NCBI GenBank assembly: GCA_028877275.1
Contig: JAPPFP010000009.1
Span: 290,889 to 354,888 of the forward strand
Direction of reading: 5' to 3'
Source of the DNA: Acidobacteriota bacterium
Lineage (GTDB): Bacteria; Acidobacteriota; Thermoanaerobaculia; Multivoradales; Multivoraceae
DNA: 64,000 nt
In this document: piece after piece, positions 7,969 through 16,746 of the stretch
How the letters are laid out: the number at the start of each line of letters is the position of its first letter
Numbering within the stretch: the stretch's first letter is position 1
Translations under genes and position numbers: made by a program
Notes under the pieces: model-generated
Database searches by the model: none
Told to the model about the DNA's origin: nothing
The model's input: the letters and a program-made list of their open reading frames with translations, nothing else

Positions 7969-9447
7969 CTATGCCTCGGCCAGCTTGACCCACTCGAAGT
8001 CGCCCGGCTTGTGGTTGATCCGGATTCTCGGTTCGGCGATCCAGGAGGCGTAGTGGCCGGGCCGGAACTCCGGCTTCATCAGGGACTCGATGAACGCACG
8101 GTCGCTGTCGTTCGGCAGCCACTCGTGTCGCCGCCGGCTCCATTCGTCTTCCGGGACGATCTCGCCGTCCGGCGTGGCGTGCAGGTCGCGGTAGACGCCG
8201 ATCTGCCGGTGGAAGGCGACGTGGGGCAGGGTGATCTCGAAATCGACTCCGGTCTGCCGGATCGTCTTGTTCCAGCGGCCGACGCCGAGGTTGCAGTCGT
8301 CCGTGAAGTCGTCGCGCAGGCGGGCGTTCAGGGCGTTGAGCGCCGGGTGCTGGACGATGTGCCAGCCGCCGTTCGAGCGGGCGCCGTTCGACGGTTCCAG
8401 GATCCCGTAAGTGGCGTCCAGCAACCGGTGGTCGTCCTCCAGCCGGTGCTCGCGGAAGCGGCCCTTGAGCCCGGCGTTGAAGAAGTTGGCCGAGTTCGTC
8501 GACAGCTCGGAGCCGAAGAGGTCGAGGGTGAGCGAGTAGTGGAGGTTGACCTTCTTCTGGATCGTCGGCAGGTCGATGACGCCTAGCGCGCGCACGGCGT
8601 CGACGTCGGAGGGGTCGTCCATGCCAGCCGCCGCCATCGCCTCGCAGGTTCGCTGAACGATCCGGGTGACACCGCTCTCGCCGACGAACATGTGGAAGGC
8701 CTCCTCCGTCAGCATGAAGCGGCAGGTGCGCGACAGCGGGTCGAAGCCGGACTGGGCCAGCGATTCGAGCTGCATCTTGCCGTCGCGGTCGGTGAAGAAG
8801 GTGAACAGGAAGAAGGAGAGCCAGTCCGGCGTCTCCTCGTTGAAGGCGCCGAGCATGCGCGGGGCGTCGTCGGAGCCGGACCGGCGGCGCAGCAGCTCGC
8901 CGGCCTCTTCCCGCCCGTCGCGGCCGAAGTACTTCTGCAGCAGGTAGACCATCGCCCAGAGATGCCGCCCTTCCTCGACGTTGACCTGGAAGAGGTTGCG
9001 CATGTCGTAGAGCGAGGGCGCGGTCTTGCCCAGGAACCGCTGCTGCTCGACGGATGCCGGCTCGGTGTCGCCCTGGATGACGATCAGGCGCCGGAGCATC
9101 GCGCGGTACTCGCCCGGCACTTCCTGCCAGGCCGGCTCGCCGACGTGGCGGCCGAACGGGATCGTCCGGTCCTCGGCCTGTGGCGCGAGCAGGATGCCCC
9201 AGCGATAGTCGGGCATCTTCACGTAGTCGAACACCGCCCACTTGTCAGCGCCCTTCGACTCGACCCGGACCGCGGTGCGGAGGTAGACATCGGAGGTCTG
9301 GAAACCGTCGGGGCCCATGTCCATCCACCAGTCGATGTAGCCGGGGTGCCAGCGTTCGAGACCTCGGCGGACGCGGGCGTCCGACGCCAGCGCGACGTTG
9401 TTGGGGATCAGGACGTCGTAGTCGACGGTGCTGTCTAGCGTCGTCAT
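7969..9447 (-). CDS. boxB: Benzoyl-CoA 2,3-epoxidase, di-iron oxygenase subunit BoxB
   Basis: Oxygenase component (492 aa) of aerobic benzoyl-CoA degradation; with the reductase BoxA it forms 2,3-epoxybenzoyl-CoA. The N-terminus (DYDVLIPNNVALASDARVRRGLERWHPGYIDWW) and overall length match BoxB. Two carboxylate/histidine helices typical of the di-iron site are visible, NVEEGRHLWAM and TEEAFHMFVGE, both ExxH. It lies 9 nt downstream of boxC and upstream of the ERG4/ERG24-like gene. BoxA, benzoate-CoA ligase and BoxD are not in this window and would have to be encoded elsewhere. Confidence 0.94.
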   Translation of the reverse strand: MTTLDSTVDYDVLIPNNVALASDARVRRGLERWHPGYIDWWMDMGPDGFQTSDVYLRTAVRVESKGADKWAVFDYVKMPDYRWGILLAPQAEDRTIPFGRHVGEPAWQEVPGEYRAMLRRLIVIQGDTEPASVEQQRFLGKTAPSLYDMRNLFQVNVEEGRHLWAMVYLLQKYFGRDGREEAGELLRRRSGSDDAPRMLGAFNEETPDWLSFFLFTFFTDRDGKMQLESLAQSGFDPLSRTCRFMLTEEAFHMFVGESGVTRIVQRTCEAMAAAGMDDPSDVDAVRALGVIDLPTIQKKVNLHYSLTLDLFGSELSTNSANFFNAGLKGRFREHRLEDDHRLLDATYGILEPSNGARSNGGWHIVQHPALNALNARLRDDFTDDCNLGVGRWNKTIRQTGVDFEITLPHVAFHRQIGVYRDLHATPDGEIVPEDEWSRRRHEWLPNDSDRAFIESLMKPEFRPGHYASWIAEPRIRINHKPGDFEWVKLAEA

Positions 9448-9456
9448 GGGCTGTTC

Positions 9457-11169
9457 CTAGATGCGTTCGCTGTCGAAACGCGGTCGGCGGCCGGTGCCGT
9501 AGAGACGGAGCGCTCCTTCCTCGCCGACCGCGTTGGGGCGCTGGAAGATCCAGTTCTGCCAGGCGCTGAGCCGTCCGAAGATCTTGCTTTCCAGGGTTTC
9601 GGGACCGGGGAAGCGGAGGTTGGCCTCCAGCGCGGTCAGCGCGTCGGGCGAGAAGCTGGCCCTTTCCTCGAGCGCGATGCGCACCTCGTCCTCCCAGTCC
9701 AGGTCGTCGAGCACCTCGGTGACCAGCCCGGCGCCTTCGGCGTCTTCGGCTTCCAGAGGCGTCCCGATGAGCGCACGAAGAGAATCGATCGCGTCCTCCT
9801 CGCGGAGGAATCGGGTCTCGAGGCGGGAAAGCCCGTTGGGCGTGGGGAAGGCACCGAAGTTCAGTTCGCCGACCTCGATGGAGGGCGCCGGCGCGCCGTC
9901 TTCGCTCTCGCCTTCGAACATGTAGGCGCGGTCGGAGGCCAGCGCCAGTTCGAGCAGCAGACCCGCGAAGCAGCTTCCCGGCGTAATCAGCGTGAAGACG
10001 CTGCGTGCGGTGAGATCGAGGCGCTTGAGCACCCGTTTCCAGTACAGCAGCACCTCGTGCAGGAACCAGTGCTTGCGCTTCCGGTGAAGGAACGCGTCGA
10101 AGGCGGCCGCCGTGCCCAGGTCGCCTTCGGACTCGATGACGAGCTGCCCGATCCGGGTTTCGTTGAGGCGCAGGTGGAGCAGGGCGTCGTCGAGTTCGCG
10201 CGCCAGGACGAGAGGCCAGAAGCCGGCGCTCCCGGCCAGTGCTTCCGAGGCGTCGCCCGGCGGCGGCCCCGTTGGGCCGAGCACGGTCAGGTGCGCGGCG
10301 CCGAGCGCGCGGTCGAACTCGATGCGAAGCGTGCTGTAGACGATCGAGTCTCCTTCCAGCTTCGGGTCGACGTCGGGCCAGTCGGCGCCTTCGGCCGCGG
10401 CGGGGCGGTCGCTCGAAGCGGCGAGTTGCAACGCCCGCTCCTTTGCGCCGTCGTCGAAGGACGAACGGGGCAGCAGTTCATCGACCAGGTTCCAGTCCAC
10501 GGCGCGCCTACCCTTGACGCCTTCCTCCAGGGTGCAGAAGAGATCGGCCCGGTCGCGGCGGACGCGGCGCTTGTCGAGGAGCCGCGTCAACCCGCCGGTG
10601 CCGGGAAGCACTCCCAGGAGCGGCACCTCGGGGAGCGAGACGGCGGAGCTGCCGTCGTCGGCGAGCAGGATGCGATCGCAGGCGAGCGCCAGCTCGTAGC
10701 CGCCCCCGGCCGCCGTGCCACGGACGGCGCAGAGGTAGCGCTGGCCGGAGTGCTGGCAGGCGTCCTCGATCGCCAGGCGGGTCTCGTTCGTGAACTTGCA
10801 GAAGTTCACCTTCAACTGGTGCGAGGAGGAGCCGAGCATGCCGATGTTGGCGCCGGCGCAGAAGATGCGCTCGCGGGCGGAGCGGAGCACCACGGCGTGG
10901 ACCTCCGGATGCTCGAAGCGCAGCCGCTGGGTGGCATCGTAGAGCTCGAAGTCGACGCCCAGATCGTAGGAGTTCTGCTTGAGCTGGTAGCCGGGCCGTA
11001 GCCCCGCCTGCTCGTCGACCTCCAGGGTCAGGAAGGCGAGCGGCGGCTCGATCCTGAGCCGCCAGTGCCGGTAGCGGTCGGGGTGAGTGCGGAAGTCGAT
11101 GGACCCTTCCGGGACGGTCTCACCGGCCGGGTGCCCGGAGGGTCCGTCCGCGGTGACCTGCTTGGACAT
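9457..11169 (-). CDS. boxC: 2,3-epoxybenzoyl-CoA dihydrolase BoxC
   Basis: Crotonase-superfamily enzyme (570 aa) that hydrolytically opens the ring of epoxybenzoyl-CoA, releasing formate. It has two crotonase-like halves. The first holds the CoA/oxyanion region RERIFCAGANIGMLGSSSHQLKVNFCKFTNETR and GTAAGGGYELALACDRILLAD; the second ends with YGTGRRPRFDSERI. I start at ATG 11169 (MSKQVTADGPSG); the track ORF runs 40 codons further upstream into the divergent promoter. On the minus strand a TATACT hexamer lies 33 nt before this ATG. First gene of the boxC-boxB-ERG4/ERG24-like operon. Confidence 0.94.
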   Translation of the reverse strand: MSKQVTADGPSGHPAGETVPEGSIDFRTHPDRYRHWRLRIEPPLAFLTLEVDEQAGLRPGYQLKQNSYDLGVDFELYDATQRLRFEHPEVHAVVLRSARERIFCAGANIGMLGSSSHQLKVNFCKFTNETRLAIEDACQHSGQRYLCAVRGTAAGGGYELALACDRILLADDGSSAVSLPEVPLLGVLPGTGGLTRLLDKRRVRRDRADLFCTLEEGVKGRRAVDWNLVDELLPRSSFDDGAKERALQLAASSDRPAAAEGADWPDVDPKLEGDSIVYSTLRIEFDRALGAAHLTVLGPTGPPPGDASEALAGSAGFWPLVLARELDDALLHLRLNETRIGQLVIESEGDLGTAAAFDAFLHRKRKHWFLHEVLLYWKRVLKRLDLTARSVFTLITPGSCFAGLLLELALASDRAYMFEGESEDGAPAPSIEVGELNFGAFPTPNGLSRLETRFLREEDAIDSLRALIGTPLEAEDAEGAGLVTEVLDDLDWEDEVRIALEERASFSPDALTALEANLRFPGPETLESKIFGRLSAWQNWIFQRPNAVGEEGALRLYGTGRRPRFDSERI

Positions 11170-11202
11170 CTGGTTGGTAGGGGAGCGCAGTGGCGGTTCG
11201 TG

Positions 11203-11210
11203 AGTATAGT
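11203..11210. promoter_or_regulatory. Symmetrical -10 element shared by boxC and the ABC operon
   Basis: AGTATAGT reads TATAGT on the plus strand and TATACT on the minus strand. The plus hexamer ends 8 nt before the GTG of the ABC ATPase gene, so transcription would start at or next to the start codon (leaderless, no Shine-Dalgarno seen). The minus hexamer is 33 nt before the boxC ATG. No clear -35 in either direction. Confidence 0.5.
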
Positions 11211-11218
11211 CACGGCTC

Positions 11219-12361
11219 GTGAGCGTCCCGGCCCCTGACGATCGCGGCGAGAGCAGCGTTCCACACGTCGAGTTCGTTGGGGTAGACAAGAGCTACGACG
11301 GCGAGAACCTGGTCGTGCGCGGGCTCGATCTCGCCGTGAGGCGGGGCGAGTTCCTGACCCTGCTGGGTCCCTCCGGCTCGGGCAAGACGACCTGCCTGAT
11401 GATGCTCGCGGGCTTCGAGGCGCCGACCGCAGGCACGATCCGGATCGCCGGCCGGCCGATCCAGGATCTGCCGCCGCACAAGCGCGGAATCGGCATGGTC
11501 TTCCAGAACTACGCCCTGTTCCCCCACATGACGGTGGGCGGCAACCTGGCCTTTCCGCTCGAGGTCCGCGGCGTCGAAGCGGCCGTGCGGCGGGAGCGGG
11601 TCGAGCGGGCCCTCAGTCTGGTGCAACTGGAGGGACTCGAGGACCGGCGACCGGCGCAGCTTTCGGGCGGTCAGCAGCAGCGCGTGGCGATCGCCCGCGC
11701 GCTGGTGTTCGAGCCCGAGATCGTTCTCATGGACGAGCCGCTCGGCGCTCTGGACCGCCGGCTCCGGGAGGAGATGCAGTACGAGATCCGGCGCATCCAC
11801 TCGACCCTGGGGGTGACGGTCGTCTACGTGACGCACGACCAACAGGAGGCGATGACGCTCTCCGACCGGGTGGCCGTGTTCCACAACGGCGTCATCGAGC
11901 AGGCGGCGTCGCCGGAGGTCCTCTACGAGGAACCCGAGAAGGCCTTCGTGGCCCGGTTCATCGGCGAGAACAACCGGCTCGACGGCGTCGTGGTCAGCGA
12001 GGAGGACGGCGTCTGCGAAGTCGACATCGGCGGCCAGTCGATCCGGGCGATGAGCCTGGGTCTGTGCCCGCCGGGCGCCCAAACCACGGTCGTCATCCGC
12101 CCCGAGCGCGTCGCGGTGGCGCCGCTGCCCGGCCGCTACCGGAACGAAGTCGAGACGCGGATCGACGACATGATCTTCCTGGGCGACCATCTGCGCCTTC
12201 ACATGACGGTCGGAGGCGCCTCCGACTTCATCGCCAAGATCCCGAACGTGGTCGGTCACGGCGCCGTGCTGCCGGGCGACACGGTACGGGTCGGCTGGGC
12301 GGCGCTCGACTGCCGGGCGCTGGTGCCCGAGAAGCTGGCGGAAGGCGAAGAAGAGTGGTGA
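11219..12361 (+). CDS. potA: Polyamine/opine-type ABC transporter ATP-binding protein
   Basis: Cytoplasmic ATPase (380 aa) of a PotABCD-type importer. Walker A GPSGSGKTT, Q-loop MVFQNYALFPHMTV, signature LSGGQQQRVAIARAL, Walker B IVLMDEPLGALD and the H-loop VTHDQQEAMTLSDR are all intact. The C-terminal about 110 residues are the TOBE domain of this subfamily. Translation starts at GTG 11219, only 8 nt after a TATAGT hexamer, without a Shine-Dalgarno. The stop overlaps the next gene (GTGA). It is followed by two binding proteins and two permeases, so it energises that transporter. The substrate is not determined; the symbol is by family only. Confidence 0.9.
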   Translation: MSVPAPDDRGESSVPHVEFVGVDKSYDGENLVVRGLDLAVRRGEFLTLLGPSGSGKTTCLMMLAGFEAPTAGTIRIAGRPIQDLPPHKRGIGMVFQNYALFPHMTVGGNLAFPLEVRGVEAAVRRERVERALSLVQLEGLEDRRPAQLSGGQQQRVAIARALVFEPEIVLMDEPLGALDRRLREEMQYEIRRIHSTLGVTVVYVTHDQQEAMTLSDRVAVFHNGVIEQAASPEVLYEEPEKAFVARFIGENNRLDGVVVSEEDGVCEVDIGGQSIRAMSLGLCPPGAQTTVVIRPERVAVAPLPGRYRNEVETRIDDMIFLGDHLRLHMTVGGASDFIAKIPNVVGHGAVLPGDTVRVGWAALDCRALVPEKLAEGEEEW

Positions 12362-13473
12362 GGGCGGCCGCCGTCGCGGTCGCCGCGCTGCTGGCCGGCT
12401 GCGCGCCCCAGGCGGGAGATGGGACGGAGCAAGCCTCTCCGGGCCCCGAGGCCAACGGAGAATCGATCACCGTCGTCTCCTACGGCGGTTCCTACGCCCG
12501 CGCCTGCGTTCTCGGCTACCACGAGTCCTTCACCGCCGAGACCGGCATCCAGGTCAACCTGGAGGACTTCAACGGCGGCCTGGCGCAGATCCGCGCCCAG
12601 GTCGAGGCCGGCGCCGTTCACTGGGACGTCGTCGATCTGGGCGTCGCCGATACCGTGACCGGTTGCGACGAGGGCGTCCTGGAACTGATCCGCCCCGAGC
12701 TGCTGCCGCCGGGTCCGAACGGCGAGGCGCCGGCGGACGACTTCCTCCCCGAGACGAACACGGAGTGCGGCGTGGGCACGCTGCTCTACTCCACGATCTA
12801 CGCCTACAACCCGGAGACTTTGCCGGGTCCCGCGCCGAGCACGCTCGCCGACTTCTTCGACCTGCAGCGCTTCCCCGGGCGCCGGGGCATGCAGCGGAAG
12901 CCGGAGGCGAACCTGGAGTTCGCGCTGATGGCCGACGGCGTGCCGAAGGAGCGGATCTACGAGTTGCTCGGGACGCCGGAGGGCCTCGACCGCGCATTCC
13001 GGAAGCTGGACACGATCAAGGCCGACGTCGTGTGGTGGGAGGCGGGCGCGCAGCCGCCGCAGCTCCTCGCCGACGGCGAGGTCATCATGAGCACCGCCTG
13101 GAACGGACGGATCTTCAACGCCCAGGTCCTGGAGGAGCAGCCCTTCGTCATCGTCTGGGACGGACAGATCATGGACCGGGGCCAGCTCGTCGTCGTCGCA
13201 GGCACTCCGCACCTCGAGGGCGCCCTGCGGTTCATGCGCCATGCCGCCCGCTCCGAGTCGATGGCGGGCGTCGGGAAGTACATCGCCTACAGTCCCGCGC
13301 GCCGTTCCGGCCAGGCGCTGATCGACCGGCACGCGGAGACGGGCACGGACATGTGGCCGCACATGCCGACGAACCCCGCGAACATGAAGAACTTCCTGAT
13401 GGCCGACTGGGAGTGGTGGGCCGACCACAGGGACGAGATGCAGGAGCGGTTCGCCGCCTGGCTGGCGCGATGA
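12358..13473 (+). CDS. Polyamine-type ABC substrate-binding lipoprotein (copy 1)
   Basis: Exported solute-binding protein (371 aa) of the PotD/PotF class. It begins with a short lipoprotein signal, hydrophobic AAAVAVAALLAGC with lipobox LLAGC, so it would be tethered in the periplasm. The mature part starts ESITVVSYGGSYARA, the usual first strand of family-1 binding proteins, and continues with VHWDVVDLGVAD. GTG 12358 overlaps the potA stop by 4 nt. The next gene is a close paralogue sharing long identical stretches, for example MWPHMPTNPANMKN, indicating a tandem duplication. Ligand unknown; polyamines, opines or amino-acid derivatives are possible. Confidence 0.87.
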   Translation: MRAAAVAVAALLAGCAPQAGDGTEQASPGPEANGESITVVSYGGSYARACVLGYHESFTAETGIQVNLEDFNGGLAQIRAQVEAGAVHWDVVDLGVADTVTGCDEGVLELIRPELLPPGPNGEAPADDFLPETNTECGVGTLLYSTIYAYNPETLPGPAPSTLADFFDLQRFPGRRGMQRKPEANLEFALMADGVPKERIYELLGTPEGLDRAFRKLDTIKADVVWWEAGAQPPQLLADGEVIMSTAWNGRIFNAQVLEEQPFVIVWDGQIMDRGQLVVVAGTPHLEGALRFMRHAARSESMAGVGKYIAYSPARRSGQALIDRHAETGTDMWPHMPTNPANMKNFLMADWEWWADHRDEMQERFAAWLAR

Positions 13474-14588
13474 GGAGTTCGGGCGCAGTCGTCCTGAGCG
13501 TTGTCCTGGTCGCCGGCTGCCGGCTGGCCGCGGACCCGCCTCCGGGTGCGGCGCCGGGCAGCGAGGCGGGTGAGCGCTCGATCACTGCCGTTTCCTACGG
13601 AGGCTCCTACGCCCGCGCCGTCGTGAGGGGGTACCACGAGTCCTACACGGAAGCGACCGGCGTTCGGGTCGACCTGGCCGACTTCCAGGGTGGACTGGCC
13701 CAGGTCCGGGCCCAGGTGGAAGCCGGCGTGGTCCACTGGGATGTCGTCGATCTCTCCGTGGCCGAGGCGGTCAGCGGTTGCGACGAAGGCGTCCTGGAGT
13801 TGATCGACCCCGCGATCCTGCCGGCGGGTCCCAACGGCGAGTTGCCGGAGGACGACTTTCTGCCCGAGATGAACACGGAGTGCGGCGTGGGCAACCTGCT
13901 GTTCTCCTCGATCTTCGCGTACAACCGGGAGGTCCTGACGGGACCGCCGCCGACCCGGCTCGCCGACTTCTTCGACCTGGAACGGTTTCCCGGGCGGCGT
14001 GGCGTGAGGCGGTCGCCGGAGGCCATTCTGGAGATGGCGCTGATGGCGGACGGGGTTCCCAAGGACCGCCTGTACGAGGTGCTGAGCACGCCCGAGGGTC
14101 TCGAGCGGGTGTTCCGGAAGCTGGACACGATCAAGGACCAGGTCGTGTGGTGGGACACCTCCGCCCAGGCGCCGCAGTTGCTGGCGGACGGCGAGGTGCT
14201 GATGACGATGGCCGCCAACGGGCGCATCTTCAATGCCCAGGTGCTCGAGGGGCAGCCGTTCGTCATCGTCTGGGATGGCCAGGTTCTGAACCGCGGCCAG
14301 CTTGCGGTCGTCGCCGGTACGCCGCGACTCGAGGACGCGATGCGATTCGTCCAGCATGCGGCCCGCGCCGAGTCGATGGCGGGTGTTGGCCGCTACATCG
14401 CCTACAGTCCGGCGCGCTACTCGGCGGAGAAGCTGATCGACCGGCACTTCGAAACGGGCACGGAGATGTGGCCGCACATGCCGACGAACCCCGCGAACAT
14501 GAAGAACTACCTGATGACCGACTGGCAGTGGTGGGCGGACCACGGCGACGAGATGCTGGAACGCTTCGCCGCCTGGCTGGCGCGATGA
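13470..14588 (+). CDS. Polyamine-type ABC substrate-binding lipoprotein (copy 2)
   Basis: Second tandem binding protein (372 aa), colinear with copy 1 over its whole length. Its own lipoprotein signal is VVLSVVLVAGC (lipobox LVAGC), followed by RSITAVSYGGSYARAVVRGYHESY. Both end with the same ERFAAWLAR sequence. Differences cluster in the middle, for example AEAVSGCDEG versus ADTVTGCDEG and WWDTSAQAPQ versus WWEAGAQPPQ, which could change ligand preference while keeping docking to one permease pair. ATG 13470 overlaps the previous stop (ATGA). Two binding proteins in one transporter operon are unusual but known in other ABC families. Confidence 0.87.
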   Translation: MRSSGAVVLSVVLVAGCRLAADPPPGAAPGSEAGERSITAVSYGGSYARAVVRGYHESYTEATGVRVDLADFQGGLAQVRAQVEAGVVHWDVVDLSVAEAVSGCDEGVLELIDPAILPAGPNGELPEDDFLPEMNTECGVGNLLFSSIFAYNREVLTGPPPTRLADFFDLERFPGRRGVRRSPEAILEMALMADGVPKDRLYEVLSTPEGLERVFRKLDTIKDQVVWWDTSAQAPQLLADGEVLMTMAANGRIFNAQVLEGQPFVIVWDGQVLNRGQLAVVAGTPRLEDAMRFVQHAARAESMAGVGRYIAYSPARYSAEKLIDRHFETGTEMWPHMPTNPANMKNYLMTDWQWWADHGDEMLERFAAWLAR

Positions 14589-14604
14589 GGGTTGGGATCG
14601 AGCC

Positions 14605-15882
14605 GTGACCTCCCAGGAGTCTCCAAGCGTCGGCCAGCCGCCTGCGCGGCCGCTATGGCGGCGGGCGCTCGGCCCGCGGTTGCGCGCAGCCGGTCTCGCC
14701 CTGCCGCTCGTGGCATTCGTCAGCGTGACCTTCCTCGGCCCCATGCTCAGCCTGCTGACGAAGAGCTTCCATGATCCCGAGGTCGCCGACGCGCTGCCCG
14801 AGACGATGGCCGCGTTGCGCGGCTGGGACGGCCAGGGGACGCCGCCCGACGAGGCCTTCGCGGCCGTCGCCCGCGAATTCGTAGCGGCGCGGACGGAGCG
14901 CACCCTCGGACGAACGGCGAACCGCGTGAACCGCGTCGTCAGCGGAATGCGCAGCACGATCATGGGTGACTCGCGTGAGATGGTCGATGCGGCCGCGGCT
15001 GCCGAAGCGGCCGGCGCGGTGACGGACGGCGCGTTCTGGCGGGAGACGATGATCGCCATCGACCCCCGCTGGGGCGGCCCGGAACCGTGGCGAGCCCTCG
15101 AGGCCGCCGGCCAGCGGTTCACGGCCCGTCACTACCTCAAGGCCCTCGACTTCGAGCGGGGTCCCGACGGCGGCTACGTGCGAGCGCCGGAGGTGTGGCG
15201 GATCTACGTGCCGCTCTTCTGGCGGACATTCCTGGTCAGCCTCGGCGTCACGCTGCTGTGCCTGGTCATCGGTTATCCGGTGGCGCACATGATCGCCAAC
15301 TCGCCGCCGAAGCGCGCCAACGTCCTGCTGCTGCTCGTTCTGCTGCCGTTCTGGACGTCGCTGCTCGTGCGGACCACCTCGTGGATCGTGCTGCTCCAGA
15401 ACCAGGGCATCGTGAACGACTTCCTGGTCGCGATCGGCCTGATCGGCGACGAGGGCCGGATCGCGATGATCTACAACATGACCGGCACCTTCATCGCGAT
15501 GACGCACGTGCTGCTGCCGTTCCTGGTGCTTCCCCTCTACTCGGTCATGCGGTCCGTTCCGCCGGCCTACATGAACGCGGCCGTGTCGCTCGGGGCGACG
15601 CCCTTCCAGGCGCTTCGCCGGGTCTACTGGCCGCAGACGCTGCCGGGCGTCGGCGCCGGCTGCCTGCTCACCTTCATCCTGGCGATCGGCTACTACATCA
15701 CTCCGGCCCTGGTCGGCGGCCAGAGCGGTCAGTTGATCTCGAACATGATCGCCTACCACGTCCAGACCTCGCTCAACTGGGGTCTGGCGGCGGCGCTGGC
15801 GGCGCTGCTGCTGGGCGGCGTGACCCTGCTCTACGTCGTGTACGACCGCCTGGTCGGCATCGACCGGATCGGGCTCGGATGA
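14605..15882 (+). CDS. potB: ABC transporter permease, PotB-like, with long periplasmic insert
   Basis: Inner-membrane permease (425 aa) of the transporter. After a first transmembrane helix (LALPLVAFVSVTFLGPMLSLL) there is a hydrophilic stretch of about 150 residues before the remaining five helices, so this protein is much longer than E. coli PotB (about 280 aa). The insert is helical and charged (ARTERTLGRTANRVNRVVSGM). The EAA loop that contacts the ATPase is present as AAVSLGATPFQALRRVYWPQTLPG. GTG 14605 lies 16 nt after copy 2 of the binding protein. The stop overlaps the second permease. Confidence 0.88.
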   Translation: MTSQESPSVGQPPARPLWRRALGPRLRAAGLALPLVAFVSVTFLGPMLSLLTKSFHDPEVADALPETMAALRGWDGQGTPPDEAFAAVAREFVAARTERTLGRTANRVNRVVSGMRSTIMGDSREMVDAAAAAEAAGAVTDGAFWRETMIAIDPRWGGPEPWRALEAAGQRFTARHYLKALDFERGPDGGYVRAPEVWRIYVPLFWRTFLVSLGVTLLCLVIGYPVAHMIANSPPKRANVLLLLVLLPFWTSLLVRTTSWIVLLQNQGIVNDFLVAIGLIGDEGRIAMIYNMTGTFIAMTHVLLPFLVLPLYSVMRSVPPAYMNAAVSLGATPFQALRRVYWPQTLPGVGAGCLLTFILAIGYYITPALVGGQSGQLISNMIAYHVQTSLNWGLAAALAALLLGGVTLLYVVYDRLVGIDRIGLG

Positions 15883-16715
15883 TGGCCGGCACGGCTGTCA
15901 GCCCCGGCTATCGGGTCGCCCGCTGGGGCTACGTGGCGTTCTGCGTCGCCGCCTTCATCTTCCTGATCGCGCCGATCCTGGTGCTCGTGCCGCTCAGTTT
16001 CAACGCCGAGCCCTACTTCACCTTTACCGAGGGCATGCTGCGGTTCGACCCGGAGGCGTATTCGCTCCGCTGGTATCGCAGCGTCTTCGACGGCGACGAA
16101 TGGACGCGGCCGCTCGCCAACAGCCTGGTCATCGGCCTCTCGGCCACCGTCGTCGCCACCGTGCTCGGGGCCGCCGCGGCGCTCGGCCTGGCCCACCCGG
16201 CGATGCCGGGCCGCAAGATCGTCACGGCGCTCCTCATCTCGCCGATGATCACGCCGGTCATCATCGCCGGCGTCGGCATGTTCTTCTTCTACTCGAACCT
16301 CGGGCTGGCGCAGACCCACGTCGGGATCATCCTCGCGCACGCCGTGTTCGGCGCGCCCTTCGTGGTGATCACGGTGAGCGCGACGCTGGCCGGCTTCGAC
16401 TGGACGGTCATGCGCGCGGCCGCCAACCTGGGCGCGAACCCGCTCGTCGCCTTCCGCCGGGTGCAACTGCCGCTCATCCTGCCCGGCGTCATCTCGGGTT
16501 CCCTGTTCGCCTTCGCGGCGTCCTTCGACGAACTCGTCATCGTCCTGTTCATGGGCGGTCTGGAACAGCGCACCCTCCCGCGCCAGATGTGGTCCGGCAT
16601 CCGCGAGGAGATCAGCCCGACGATCCTGGCCGTCGCCACCTTCCTGATCGTCTTCGCGTTGCTGGCGTTGAGCACGGTGGAGTGGCTCAGGCGGCGGGGC
16701 GCGGCCCAGGAGTGA
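15879..16715 (+). CDS. potC: ABC transporter permease, PotC-like
   Basis: Second inner-membrane permease (278 aa, normal size) with six predicted helices. The first is YVAFCVAAFIFLIAPILVLVPL; the EAA loop is AAANLGANPLVAFRRVQLPLILPG. Start ATG 15879 is inside the overlapping ATGATG at the potB stop. With potB it forms the translocation pore fed by either binding lipoprotein. The symbol is by family, not by proven substrate. A PLP-dependent dehydratase follows 31 nt downstream and may act on the imported compound. Confidence 0.88.
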   Translation: MMAGTAVSPGYRVARWGYVAFCVAAFIFLIAPILVLVPLSFNAEPYFTFTEGMLRFDPEAYSLRWYRSVFDGDEWTRPLANSLVIGLSATVVATVLGAAAALGLAHPAMPGRKIVTALLISPMITPVIIAGVGMFFFYSNLGLAQTHVGIILAHAVFGAPFVVITVSATLAGFDWTVMRAAANLGANPLVAFRRVQLPLILPGVISGSLFAFAASFDELVIVLFMGGLEQRTLPRQMWSGIREEISPTILAVATFLIVFALLALSTVEWLRRRGAAQE

Positions 16716-16746
16716 CGCGCCCGGCGCGGGCCCGACGTTCAGGGCG

